The notes under the pieces were generated by a model. The model was not told the origin of the DNA. It did no database searches and saw only the letters and a program-made list of their open reading frames with translations. Made by a program: the position numbers and the translations under genes. Of a DNA stretch of 64,000 bases, positions 8,494 to 22,100 are shown in pieces; position 1 is the stretch's first letter, and each line of letters begins with the position of its first letter. Origin of the DNA: Streblospio benedicti (taxonomy: Eukaryota > Annelida > Polychaeta > Spionida > Spionidae); contig CM032666.1 in the NCBI GenBank assembly GCA_019095985.1, positions 3,181,616 through 3,245,615 on the forward strand, given 5' to 3'.

Positions 8494-10986
8494 ATGGAGA
8501 AAGAAGGTGAAGGTACAAAATGTTTGTCTTCGCGGCTTACTCAGAGTTACAACACCATCCCCAACACACAATATACGGTTGTTGCAATTCAGGTAAGTGG
8601 TTTATCTGTTCTATTTGTCCTGTTTTGATGACTTTGGTAAAGACAAAACTTTCATACTTTGATATGATGAAGTGTGTTTGGGAGGAAGAAACATGATTGA
8701 TCACACACACACGCACGCACGCACGGGCCGGCACTCAGCCTTTTGTAACTGGTAGAGGTGGGGTTGAGGGTCAGTTTTTTTCTGCTCGTGGCTAATGAAT
8801 ACCTTTCGAGGCTTTCCTGAAATTATCATATCTAATTTATCAGAAAAGAACATGGCACTGAAAGTAGAGTGGGGGAGGGGGGCAGTTCAGCCGAACATCC
8901 TTATCTTCTCTATCATGTCCAGAAACATCGGTGTCATTATCCAAACAATGCTATCCTTATCTATTCATTAAACTTTTTCATAAACATGTTAGTTCTTAAT
9001 GTAATATTCAGCGTATATCTATATACATGTATGTTAATACACAACATACGCACATGAAACACGTCTGATGGCCAGGATATGTGGCCTTCCTGACTCTATG
9101 GGGTTTCAGGAATTAAATCAATATTTAAACCTAGCATCACAACAGTCCCTCAAAGACGTAATAATTGCCTTGTCATACAAATGATTAGCTGCAATGTTTG
9201 TACTAGTTGCAGAAGTTCATTGAAATTTTTCAGTAAATCAATAACTAAATTCTCCAGTACCCCCAGTTTGGCACCAAGCCTGGCGCCGTGCCGCTGCAGG
9301 AGCTGCCGGCACCGCACCCCGCTGCCCGGCGCCGCGGGAGCTGCCTCCGGTCCGGCCTCATCCTCGCGCTGGCGGCGCTCGTCATCCTCCTGCTCGGCAA
9401 GATCGGGCTGATGGTGATCAGGGCCCAACACCACAGCCACCACCACACCGGTAAGATCAGGCTAGTGGTCATCAGGGCACCACAGCCACCACCACACGGT
9501 TCACTAGCGTTTGTGCATTATGGGCTCTAAATAAGATACCCTCTTTCGACATGTGTGGATTGTTTTGGATTGCTTTTACTTAAGCCATTATATTTGTTAT
9601 CTCGAGCCTTTGAGGACTGTATCACAATCTCCTGGATTCTAACATATTACCACATTACACCAGAGACCACGTGACATAGTCCTTAACTCATAGACGGATC
9701 CAGGAGGCGCAGGAGGCGTGACCCCCGCCCCCCCCCCCGGCCGTTTCCCACCAAAATAAATGAAATCCCTTAAGTGCGCCCCCTTCTGAAAATCTGTATC
9801 TGTCTGTGATTAACTGACCTGGCTCCATACATCTAACGACTTAATATGAGATGCACTCTGATTGTAGATAGATTTGCATGCAGTGTTTGTACAATTATTC
9901 TAACATACTACTTTTTTTCTGTTTAGACAAAATTGCAACCGTCTCGACGAATCTTCCAAACATAGACACCAAACAAGTCTCCTCAAATTATCCTGAAGAA
10001 ATAAAAAGACTAAGTATTAATTTTGGGTCACTAGACAAGGCAATCAAAGCGGAGCGCTTGAAAGCCGAGGTGGCAAAATTAACAAGGAAGGCACGTGTTA
10101 ACAGGACACCGCTACAGCGTGGAAAGCCCGTGGTCGTCAACACACGTACAAATCAGGTACAGTCTGAGTGACCACCATTTTGACCGTGTTTTCACTCGAA
10201 CAGTTGCAGACTGGATTCAACATCATAGACACGTACTTTTATCTAAATCTTAAAAACAATGTTTCCACAGTGACTCATATCCTACCATACTAATCTCTAT
10301 GCTTGCTATTGCTGCCTTTATCTTGCACTCTACTAACATTTTATCCGCAACTTATTGGGGGTTTTTCTAGTTCCTTTCCCTACTAAATCAGCATTTCACT
10401 TTCTTTTCTCTTCTCATGCACCCAACCTATATTAGCTATAAGGGAACGATCATAAATAACGATACCAGGGGGTCGTCCATTTTTGGGGGCACGAAGAAAA
10501 AGTTAACCGACGCCCCCATCAACATTTTAAAAAGTTAAGTGACCCCCCACCCCCACCCTACGCTGAAGAAAAAGTCCTCTATATAGTCATTGCATTGCTA
10601 AAAGAAAATATTTGAAAAAAAACATACCGTAGGGTGATAAAAAGGTTCAGCGACCCCCCAAAGGGAATAAGAAAAGTTGGACGACCCCCCCCCCCCACAC
10701 ACACCTTTTTGGATCCCCCCCCCCGGTATCATTATTTATGATCGTTCCCTAAGCACCTAGACAGACGGTAGGTTGGCAAACTTTAAAACTTAAAATTATA
10801 AATCTTTGGTTTCAGGACACACCCAAAGCCTCATATCAGACGACAAAGCCAGTCAAAGACGTGACCCTACACGGTCAAGTGGCTAGAATAGTTTCACCCA
10901 ATGACGTCATCAGAGACACCAGGCATGGGCGCGATAGAGGCTACTACAGCCCGTATTTTGACCAGTACGAGGATTTTCTAGAGTAG
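8494..10986 (+). CDS. Unrecognised single-pass membrane protein, complete, four exons
   Basis: Exons are 8494-8592, 9258-9450, 9927-10156 and 10816-10986. All introns are GT-AG and all phases agree (0, 1, 0), giving 230 residues. The N-terminal part (1-64) is polar, with YNTIP and YTVV motifs, then a basic RRRGSC patch. A hydrophobic helix around residues 65-87 (SGLILALAALVILLLGKIGL) is followed by a histidine cluster HHSHHH. The remaining 140 residues have no second membrane segment; a Lys-rich helical part (DKAIKAERLKAEVAKLTRKA) and an acidic aromatic tail YYSPYFDQYEDFLE stand out. Positive charges before the helix favour a type II orientation. Exon 2 is much more GC-rich than its surroundings. 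AATAAA lies at 11187-11192. I do not recognise the family and assign no function. Confidence 0.8.
10439..10752. mobile_element. GGGA-CG-family MITE, 308 bp, TAA target duplication
   Basis: The element is 10442-10749. GGGAACGATCATAAATAA at the left is inverted at the right as TTATTTATGATCGTTCCC, with one mismatch inside. TAA flanks it at 10439-10441 and 10750-10752. The interior is C-rich with no frame. It is inserted in intron 3 of the membrane-protein gene. A TAA duplication is typical of PIF/Harbinger-type insertion. Confidence 0.85.
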
Positions 10987-12365
10987 CCAGCGTGAACTTT
11001 CCTTTAGTGTTCATACTCATAGGGATCTGTGATGCTGGAAGAAATGTCATATAGAACAGTTGTATTAATAGCGTACGATATGGGTCTTTGTGCTGTTAAA
11101 AATTCCATAATTATGCAAATTATGTAGCATCAATTGATATACTAGAACAGTGTGTTAGCAGCGTGTTAGGAGTGACCAACAACAAAAATAAAGAAATGCA
11201 AAATGTGTTTATCCTTGAAGTAGTTTGCCGTCCTGAACTATTTATGATACACCACTAGTATATACATGTTCAGTGTTCACATTCTTACACTCTGCGGCTG
11301 ACATGACTTGACATGCGTAGATATTTTGAGGGTAGCCAGTAATTGAAACTGTCAATCATGTGAGTTTAAATTGTGTTAGATGCAATGTATAATATGCAAA
11401 ATGTGTTAATGACCGTCATGGGACTCGTGTGAAAACCATTTCTGATAAAAATTATGAAACCATTGATAAAGTTAAGATTAATAGATCTTACATCACATAG
11501 GAACAAAATATTAGATGTCATATTTGTGTTACAATATTTCGGTTTATCAACACACACCCTCAAACAGTGCTCTATCTGCATTGTATATATATAGAATTGT
11601 TAAACCCAACACAACGTCATCTTTAGAGACTTTCCTACAGAGTACTCTCATACAAATTCTTTACATTTATTGTAAAATGACTCAAGTTTCATTATTTTCT
11701 GACCATTCCCTTGAAAATACTTCCATATATTCTTTCCATTCAGCGAGAAAGCCAATTTTGATAATGACTGCATGTAAAACTACAATAACGTGTTACATGT
11801 ATTGAATTTTTACTTTTTCTTTTGTTCTTAAATTTGTTCTCTTTCTACTGCTTTAACGCGGTCTAAATTAAATTAAGATTAAATTCATGTTGGTCCACAT
11901 TTTATTTACTTTACTCTTAACATGTTTCGAAAGTACCAGTATCCTTTTCAAATTAAGATTAACATTTTCAAAATATTAGTTCCATTTTTTTTTACTTATT
12001 TATTTTATTTAGAATATTTTCCTCACTTAATACGTGACCTCATCAGGACAATTTTCTGTTTTTAGATTAAATATCAAGAGATCATTTAACATATTTGAAA
12101 TAAGATAAATTAGTGAACATGCAGAACTATTGGTGTATTCTTCATTAGACAGTAAAAGTCAGAGGTAAAATGAGAAAAAAAACTGCCTATAGCCAGATCA
12201 AAGAATTTGGTCACACACGTACATGTGCATGCACATATTTGCATAATTGTTTAAAAATGTCAAAATATGTGATCGCTATTTTATTGGATAAAAGTCGGAG
12301 GAGGTTTTTTCTTTTTTTTCTTTTTTCTTTTTTTTTGGGGGGGGTGGGGGGGTGGGGGGGGGGGG
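10987..12365. other. 3' flank and AT-rich spacer
   Basis: This holds the 3' UTR and AATAAA (11187-11192) of the membrane-protein gene. Near 12029-12045, on the minus strand, CCTGATGAGG and a nearby GGAAAATATT resemble the sequence at 24882-24920. No gene was recognised. A T/G homopolymer patch lies at 12305-12366. Confidence 0.5.
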
Positions 12366-12715
12366 TTGGACAACGTGATAATCCCACACCATCCACTCCC
12401 CCATTTTTTAAACATATACAGTGGGTTGAAATTCAAAGCCTACCTTAATTCCATTTATCTAATTCATAAAGATACCTTCTTATTTTAAATTACACGTTTA
12501 GAATGCTTTTTGCTCGCAGTGCCAGTAACTTTAAGATTGATGGCTTTGCCCATATCATAGGTCTTGGTTGGACAACGTGATAATCCCACACCATCCACTC
12601 CCCCATTTTTTTAAACATATACAGTGGGTTGAAATTCAAAGCCTACCTAACCAAAATTCATAAAGATACCTTCTTATTTTTTTTACTTTAGAATGCTTTT
12701 TTGCTCGCAATAATT
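12366..12715 (+). repeat. Two direct copies of a ~145-bp unit
   Basis: GGACAACGTGATAATCCCAC through CTTTTTGCTCGCA occurs at about 12367-12521 and again at about 12568-12710, with only small indels. Probably a recent local duplication; no coding content. Confidence 0.85.
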
Positions 12716-12920
12716 TAAGATTTCTTTGTATCATAAAAAGATATACATTTATTGATAAAAACTCAATATAACTGCAACATTGTTGCAGGTGCATTTTGTG
12801 TGGGAACGTGGTCAAAAATATGTTGCTGTTTTTTGTTGTTTTGTTGTTTTATTTTGTTGTTGTTTTTTAACAGTAGAAGGAAAGTGTTTCGTGCATTGTG
12901 TAGATGTGTGTAAACATATA

Positions 12921-13010
12921 CACGTGTTCTAGCGGACAGGTTCCTTGGCAGGTACCCGTGACGTCATGTCGCATTGACGCATTTGACGTCACTCGTCACC
13001 AAGGAAACGT
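12921..13010 (+). promoter_or_regulatory. Candidate promoter: two CRE sites and an X-box-like site
   Basis: TGACGTCA occurs at 12959-12966 and 12984-12991, and GTCACCAAGGAAAC at 12995-13008 resembles an RFX X-box. CACGTG is at 12921-12926. The cluster ends about 100 bp upstream of the ATG at 13105. Paired CRE and RFX sites are common in cilium and male-germline promoters. That link is inference. Confidence 0.5.
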
Positions 13011-13104
13011 CACAACTAAATTCGCATTTTTCAAAAGTTTTGACAAATGTTTGTCGACAAACATATTTGGGAAATTTCATATGAAATCGTATGATTTGTG
13101 ACTG

Positions 13105-16100
13105 ATGGAGATGCCGCTTGAAACGGTTGCAGACACTAGCTGTACCCAGGAGGAAGACTTGAACATTTCGGTGAACTTTCAAGCATTTTTTACAGAAATC
13201 AATGGAGGAGGAACAACTTCAACAAGTGCGGATCAAGATTCTGGTTGTGGCAGGCAAGAAGAGCCTCAAGAGGAGTCTGAAGACATTGGTGAAGATCAAG
13301 AGGAGTCGGAAAATTCTACAGAGCAGAACAATAGTGAAGTAAGTAATCCACAATATTTTTTTCAAATTTTCGATATTGTTCCATGTTATTTATGTTTATT
13401 TCTCTCAAATATAATATGCTAAATTTTTCCAAACAATAAGCTAAAATAATAACATATCCAAAATAATTGTCCTTTTTAACGTTTTCAACCTCTGTCCTCT
13501 TCAGAATATAACTTACAATTCATTGCATTGTAAGTTATATTCTGAAGAGGACAGAAGTTGAAAACATTAAAGACCATTATTTTGGATATTTTATTATTTT
13601 AGAATGTTGTTTAACGGTTTGGAAAAATTAAGTATATATTTGAGAGAAATAAAAACAAATAATATGGTAATATATAATAAATGAGTTCTTTTTGTCTCTA
13701 GTTGAATATTGGATATATAGTCTAATATTTCAATGGCTGACAGTCCCATCTTTTTCAAAGAAATGAGGTCATATTTTCTTGGAAGAAAACAAACTCGAAG
13801 GAGTGTTTGTTCAGTGCTGATCCCAGATGCCTACCTACCCTTATTGAGGGAGAAGGTGCAGCCAGGGGGGACCCAGCACTGAACAAACACTCCTTCAAGG
13901 TTGTTTTCTTCCAAAAAATGACCTCATTTCTTTGGAAAAGATCATTTAAATGGACTGTCAGCCATTGAAATATTAGACTATTTTTAATATCCAATATTCA
14001 GCTATAGATAAAAAGAATTCATTTATTATATCTTATCAAATACATAGCTAATGAACTTGTTATTAATCATTAAATAATATGGTACATTTACAATATGCTA
14101 TGAACCTTACTTACCTATTCTATATTGTTTGACAACTAAGGGAGCGTTTATAATGTATGAGCAAGGGGCTGTTAGGAAAATCAGGGGGCCACCTATTAAT
14201 CCCTGAATATAAAAGTGGGGGTCACTTATTTTGTCCCTAGAGAAAAAAAGGGGGGGGTCACAGCTCTTGGGTCATCTAATTTGTTCTTGAAAATTTGACA
14301 GCGATTTTTCAGTATTTGATTTTTTAGCATATTGTTTCATTTTTTACATTATATTGGGATATGAAATCATACGCACATTTGACTTGAATACAATGAAATA
14401 GAACTTTTTCCAGGTTGTGAAATACATTTTCTTCAATGCTATTATCATAGCATTACATTAGAATGGGATATTGACCAATTTCAAGTGACGTTACACGCTA
14501 TATGTGCACGCAACATGGACCCAGAAAATAAACCAGTGTCACTAAACTTCGTGCATATTAGTCATTTTGAAGATGGTATTATGTTCATAATTATGTATCG
14601 TAACCAGAGTTGGGGCGAGATTAGTTTTAATTGATTAATCTAATCAGAATTTATGTAATTTAGTTTAGTTTTAGTTAATCAACAAATTTAAAAATTTCAG
14701 TTTAGTTTAGTTTAGTTTAGTTTAATCATAAATTTCCATTTTAATCATGATTAGTTTTGATTAAAAAATAATCCGGCAAAATATGTTATCAGATATAAGG
14801 TAACTCTTACAGAGTGGAATTTAGAGCAGGAAATGGCCAACTGCTTATCAGTGTCAATGGTCTAACACAGTGACCACTATGATGTAATAGGGTCAATGAC
14901 TTGTAAGCTCTCTTTGTGTATAGCTATAGAGGTAAGGCAATTTCCTGTGTGCTACAATTCTGATGGCTTTACTTAAGATTAAAATAATTATTTTCCATTG
15001 GCCATACAATTAGCAGTTTCTTTGCATCTGCCTTGAGATAGATTGCTTGCCATTCTTGATTCAGTGAAAGGATGGTAGATTGTGTGTTTTGATTCTATGA
15101 TCTATTGCTTATCAAAGAGATATTGCCTACTTCAGCCTAGTAGGAAATTTCAGAGTGTTGTTTTCTTTTATTCTGTGGTGTTTTAAAATTCTATTTGATA
15201 AATTGAAAACAATGTTTTCAGAAATAAAGCCTTTGTTTTATCTCTATGCTACCATCATATAAATTCAGAACACATTATTTGAAGAATGCAATAAAAGATA
15301 TGTAAATTTACATTAAATTAAAATAGTTAAAATAGAAAAAATGGGCATTCGTAAATCTTTCATTTGAAAAATTTAGTTTAGTTTTAGTTAATCAAGTGAT
15401 CATTTAGTTTAATCTAGTTTAATCATAACATTTGCCGGAATCACTTTAGTTTAGTTTATAGTTCAATCAGGAAAATTGTCATTTAGTTTAGTTTAGTTTT
15501 AATCCAAAAAAATTTAGTCGCCCCAACTCTGATTGTAACACACATAGAAATGTTCACATAGATACTCACATTTCATTTAGAACTGTATTTCATCAGCTTT
15601 GACCAGATTTATAACTTGTGTTTTTGCCTCAAACCCAAACCAATGCACTAGATTTACTTACGCAAATTCGACATACCGTAGACTTTTCGTGACGTTGTTC
15701 TTGTCGCACGCTGTGTGTAGCGAGTGAGACCATGTTAATCTAAATCTATAGACCAGCCAAACATCTCTGAATATTTCTTAATCCTTATAATGACAGCTTT
15801 TTATGTTATTGTTTTCTGGTAATGTATGTAATTTTGCATGCTGTAGTAGTAGTTTTATGTTTCATATTTCTTTTGAGTAAAAATTATTTGAAAAATTTGA
15901 AAAATGAACAACTACCTGCTCTACAGTACCAATGTTTACAATGAAACGTCGAGCGTTCCCAGTCGGAGCTCTTGAGTAGTACTATGGCAAAAAAGAAAGA
16001 AATGTTAATGTCCTTGTAAATCTTTTATTTCAATAATTGATCGGAATACTCGTGATATGTTGTAGACCAGAGGTTATATCATGCATTCCCATTTAAAGGT

Positions 16101-19100
16101 AAGAAAATTAGTACATTTTTAGAGTAGAAATACTGTGATGAAAGTCGTCAATTTCTCTCTATTTACTACGGCACGGGAAATATGTTGGGTCCATGTTGCG
16201 TGCGCATCCTCCGACAGGTGCCCGTGTTTACAAACACTGAAAGAGGTCTATACATGGTATTGCATTACTATAGCATTCATAGATAACTTGAAAAATGCTA
16301 GGGTTTGTCAGAAGCCAATAGATTACAGATAATCCAGATGAAAAATCATTGCTACACTGTGCTGTCAATCTAGCAAAATTCATTGTTCATATGTTGTATA
16401 ATCAGCAAAAATAGTTGTTCTTGTATTTCTTGTTCGCCTTATATGGCAGTAATGATTTCTGGAGTAGCATCAACAGCAGGAGTAACATCATTGGCAGTTA
16501 GTGATACATAATCATCATCTTCAGTTTCATTGATGTAAGCCAGTATGACTTCTTGATCAGAGTTACTACTAAATTCATTGGTCTTCATTATCAGAATTTT
16601 CAAAATTGTTATGTAGATCTTTATATAGTTCTTTTTCCATATCATACTAGCCTAGGCTGAGGCTATATTTATTTTATTTATCTATTTATATCAGACAAGT
16701 GAGTACACTGTCCATATCTTTAAAAACATAGGATAAAAAGATAGAATAAAATAATATAATATAAATTAATGTGCCTCTACCTAGGACAACTTTTGCTTCT
16801 TGTTTAGATTCAATTTGTCTTCCATATGATGATAAATTAGATATTTATCGAGCTCGGCTGCATATATTATGTGCAGTTTTTCAGTTCGATGAATGTCAAC
16901 CCAGTCATAATCTTTGTATTGCTTATTTTATTTTGTGTTCTACCTCAATGTCATAGGTTTTGTTTGTTGTAGCTGAAGTGTTTCTAAATGGATACTGTGA
17001 TCACGCACCAGGTGTTCTGATATCATGTATGTTTTGCTGAACATTTTAATGCAGTCAGTATCCCCACTAGACACAGCACCTTCCTTAACCCCCGTGGGTG
17101 CCGTGGTGCACATATGCGCCCAAGACTCCCCAAGTTTACAAAAAAAACAGTTTGATTTTGTCTGCTATGTTCGTAAACAAATAATCATGATTCTAGTTCC
17201 AAATTCTGGTGTGTCAATAACAACTTTACCTTGACATTTTGATGTATTTCTAGAAGGAAATAAGCAGCATAGTGTTAGTATTTTAATTCTATTCGTGAGA
17301 ACGAATATTTACCTACTCAACATGCATTGTCTGCTTCAAATTTGAGAACTGAAACACTCTTATTTGTGTAGGCTAAACCATGGCTTTTGATACAATGTAT
17401 ATCGCTGGAATCCTCTTGAAGCCATCTTTGCATTTTTATTTGTATGTTCCCTCACTGGTCCTTGTCTTGTCATGTTTGTAGATGTCAGGAGGTTTGTCCC
17501 ACAAAGCGCGCTGAACAACGCGGACAGCTTATTACGTATACTACCCTACTTTTTAAAAATTTATCCACAGGTTGTTGTGTTGAAGGAAGCATAGTTTTTT
17601 ATTTACTTAGAGGGCAATTATCTAGTCCGTTGAGGAAGGTTTGCTTCCACTGGGCTTTGGCCTACGTATAGTAAACCAATAAATCAATCAATTATGTGTT
17701 TGCTTTATTTTTCATTAATCCAGTTTCCATATAATTAGATTATTGATAAGTCGTTCAGATATGCAAATAGACACCATGACATCATGTTTGAACAATGACC
17801 TCATTAAAAATGCACTTCATCAAAAATACACATTTAAAATGTGTGCATGCCCTCGATGGTAAAACCAGCCAAATATCTCCAGACATTTTGAAAATGATCT
17901 CTTTTTGCTAAATAAGACGGCTAATTGTAAAGCTAGAAACAAATGAAATACACCACTGAAATCATTGTTAAAATCCGCTTCTGATAAATATTATAATGGA
18001 TATGGCAGTTTAACCAAACAAATGGCATCTATTTTATCAATCTTCTCTGTACATGATTGTCAATTTTTCTGTCTATCGGGCGTGCATGCAACAACACCGT
18101 ACTCATAGACTGAAAATGGCTACGATGATAAATATGCTGTCAACTTGTGCTAAAAAGCAAAATTGATATGCATATATTGTATATGAAACGAATTCCAAGT
18201 TTTTATACCAATAGAAAGACAGAGATGTGAACTTAACGTGTTTTTTTCCCGTAAAATTACGTTTTTTAAGGTCTATAAAATCATTACGTACGGGCTGTAG
18301 GTTTATTACGGAATTCTGATAGTTTCAGCAAAAATATGTACTTTTCTATGAAATATCATGTCTGCGGTTTGACAGACATTGACCCAATTTTATGAAACAA
18401 AAATGCGTTTGGCTGGATCATGCCGGCTATCGCATTACAAATGCGTTTTGCGGTATCGTTTGTGCGTTGTGATGAATATATGTCGAGTCAGGTGCCAACC
18501 ACTGCACTTTGGAACGGCCTAGTGGTCTGATTTCAGGAGACATGTTGACATTTCTGGAATTCCACAAACGTGGTGGATATTTCACGATTTTGTCAAGAAA
18601 GAACACCAAAATGTTGCAACAATGTACCGTGTTCATTCTTTTAAGCGCACCTGTCCCATTAAGCGCACCCCACTGTTTACACTGATTAAATTAATCAAAT
18701 TTTGCTTATATATAAAGGCTGCGGCTTGAAATCACTTCATTCATCACTGAAATTTAATTGGATATGTTTTAGTTTCTTGTGTTAACTTTTATATTTTAAT
18801 TTAGTTTGAACTTTATTATTTCTGTTTATCAATATGACATTGCCAATTGCTGCTGTGGATATGAAGAAATAAATAATCATGCCGCAAAAATTTAAAGAGG
18901 AATACAAAAGAAAATTTGATAATATATGTGAATCACTGAAGGGAGTGATCTATGCAAGATGTACTCTGTGTTCAGTGGATATTAGTATAAAAGCAGGAGG
19001 CGCGAATGACATCTTAAGACATTTTTAAACTTCAAAGCACAAAGAACTTTTAAGGATCAAAAGTCAATGCAGATCAGTAGCAATATGTTTCACTCCAATG

Positions 19101-22100
19101 GACAGCTTGGCAATTCGTGCAGAGTGTCAAATGACTTAGTTTTTGATCGAGAATAATTCACCATTGACAACTGCTGATCACCTGTCCCAGTTCATGCTGG
19201 CAATGTTTCCATCATCTACAACAGCAAAGAATTTCAAATGTCAAAGAACGAAAGCAACAAACATTGTAAAAGAGTTGGCAAAAGACGTCCAAGAGCAAAT
19301 GGTCAAGAGTTAGACTGTCAAAGATGGACAGGTTTTTTTTCCAATTTTAACTGATGGCTCTTCTGATAAAGGTGGTAAAAACCAAATGTACCCAATTCTA
19401 CATTGTTTCTTTGATAAAACTAATAACAAGATCGTCACTCAGGTGAGAACATTTTCAAACTCATTGATGACGAACTATCTGTATTTGGATTACAGTGGGC
19501 TAATGTCATTTCATTCTGTTCTGATAATGCTGGGGTGATAATGGGCAAACATAAAAGGCTAGCCGCCTTCATCTTGAAGAGAAATGAGAAGTGCATTATG
19601 GTTGAATATTTGTGCCATTTGTCCTCGATTGCAGCTCATAACCGTGCTAAGAAACTTCCATTATCAATTGAAGATACTCTAGTTGATATCAATTATCATT
19701 TCAAGTCCAGCAGCAAGAGAAGTCATCAATTCAGTGATATTCAAAATTCATGTAGTTTGGATACAAGAGGACTATTGTCATATGCACCTACTAGATGGTT
19801 ATCTTTGGGATAATGCATTCCGAGAATAATATCAAACCTCTCAGCTCTGAAAGTGTTTTTTGGGCAGAAAAATGGTGAGAAGTGCCATTCCAGTGAACAG
19901 CATAGAACCTGTAACAAAAAGGTAAGAACATAAACTTTTGGGTTGTAATAAATTCTTTACAAATGTGATTTTATTGCAATTTAAATTTGAAAGAAATGTC
20001 ACTAACAGTATATACATGATTTTATTACAATTAAAATTTGATTTGTGATATAGAATTGATTTGAAATTGATTTGTACTCTAAATCTTGTATGTTCAGTCG
20101 ATGTTTGAAGTAGATTGCTTATCTCACTTTAAATCTACAGGCTAAAGTTGACAGCTCCCAGGTGACTGCTCAACCAAGTACCAGGGTCACCAAGGTGTCT
20201 GCTCAACCAAGTACCAGGGCCATGAGTTGTCTGCTCAACCAAGTGCCAGCTCGACCAAGTCCAAGCACTCAAGTTCTGACAAACGTGTAAGCTTTATACT
20301 TATGTTAAAAAATAGGACATACATTAGAAACTAAAACATATCCATTATTTACATCAGAAACTAAAACATATCCATTATTTTTTCAGCAACGAATTGTTAT
20401 CAATGTTGTAGTTCTTTAAAACTTATAATGTAGTGCCTTAATAAAATGGGATTAAATTAGTTCAATACATTTTGTTCATGAAAACAGAATGACAAAGTGA
20501 AGGTCACCAAATCCAAAACTGAAACGGGACTTCAAGGCAGCAGGCAAAGAAGGATGAATCTACAATGATTTAGTAGATCCAAGATTTGCCGTTTATTGTC
20601 ATTTCCTCCAAAATAATATGGAGTTCTTTGATAAGTTTAATCTACTTTTACAAGGTGATGAACCTTGTATTCAAATTCTAAGAACAAAATGAATTGATCT
20701 GCTTACAGATTTGTAAAATTTGTTTCCACTGAAGCTATGAAAAAACAGGATGGTAACCTTTTAAAAGTTGATTTTTCTAAAAGAGAAAATCAAAAAAATT
20801 ATGAAGATTTAGTTGTAGGTCAATCAAACGTCTGGTTTATTATCTGAGTTGAATGATTCAGCCAAAATGGAATTTTTTTAATCTGTTAGGAAATACTACC
20901 GGGTATGTAACGACTTGTACTTATTTATTAACAAGTTTCTTCTCTATGAAGACTGAAGAGTGGTTAACACAATCCGAAGTAGCAGATATTGACAGAAGTT
21001 CTGTAAGTTTTTAGAGTGTTCTGTATTTTGTAGAAAAAGTTTACTCTGAAGTTGATCCTATGTTTCTTGATAAACTCCAGCATCAATTTCTCAGATCTAT
21101 ATCAAATTGATCCTTTAAAATTTGATGAAAATTGTATTAGGATTGATCGAAAATGGGGAAATTTGCTCTCAGTATATCCTGATCTTGCTAAAATAATGTT
21201 AGGCATTTTAACAATTCGTAATGCTGACAGTGAAAGACTTTTCTCTGCAGTCAGACATGTTGACACAGATTTCAGACAGCGTATAAGCTTGGAGTTGTTG
21301 AATGCACTAATGATTGTAAAACGTCATCTGGTTGGTGAGTAATGAAGTCTGCTTTACATACAAATTTTCTGATATATTCCTCAAATGGGCTAAAAGTGCA
21401 ACTTACTTAAATAAGAAAAAGCAACAAGATGTTACAGCAAATGACATATCTGCTATTGACATCACAGGTCAAGTAATAAATGTTTTGGATGTAGCAGAAA
21501 TCAACAGTTTGTTAGGTAGTTTTTATTCATTCTGAATTGCAAATATTTCCTGCTTCATTAATGCACTACATTATAAGTTTATTATACATGTAATTAGTTT
21601 TTAATCTTATTGCTAAAAAGTACTTTATATTGATCTTTATTGCTAATTTGTAATGATTGTTATTGTTGCTAATTCATATTGATTGTTATCCGCTGATTGT
21701 TGTTAATTTATATAGATTGTTGTTTCTGAATTTTCAATAAATATGTTGTATATTGCCAGACCAAATTAAATTGAAAATAAACAGATGATTTGAAACTTTG
21801 TTCTGTTTTATTACTTTAACAATATATTTATATTTATCACATAAAAACATAGAATAAAGTACTCTGATAGTCTTTTATATGTAATTTAATTAGATATTAC
21901 TTTATAAAAACATTAAGATTTTATTAAGATTTTCATCAAATATTATTAAGGTTTTTCCTTGAAAATTAAGATTTTTTGAGCCATTAAGATTTTTTACGCT
22001 CGGGGGTTCACATCTCTGCTTGTGAAGGGATCTGGTATAGTCTGCGAAGCACTTGCCACGATGCGCTAACATCAGCAGAAATTTCTTTTCTTGGTTTGTG

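Noticed and set aside
9150-9530. Several overlapping long frames on both strands around the GC-rich exon.
   Set aside because: Only the plus-strand frame 9258-9450 joins in phase with exons on both sides and gives a coherent membrane helix. The rest are shadows.
12304-12366. T- and G-homopolymer tract as a possible switch or quadruplex element.
   Set aside because: G runs are long, but no context links them to a function; local low-complexity slippage is enough.
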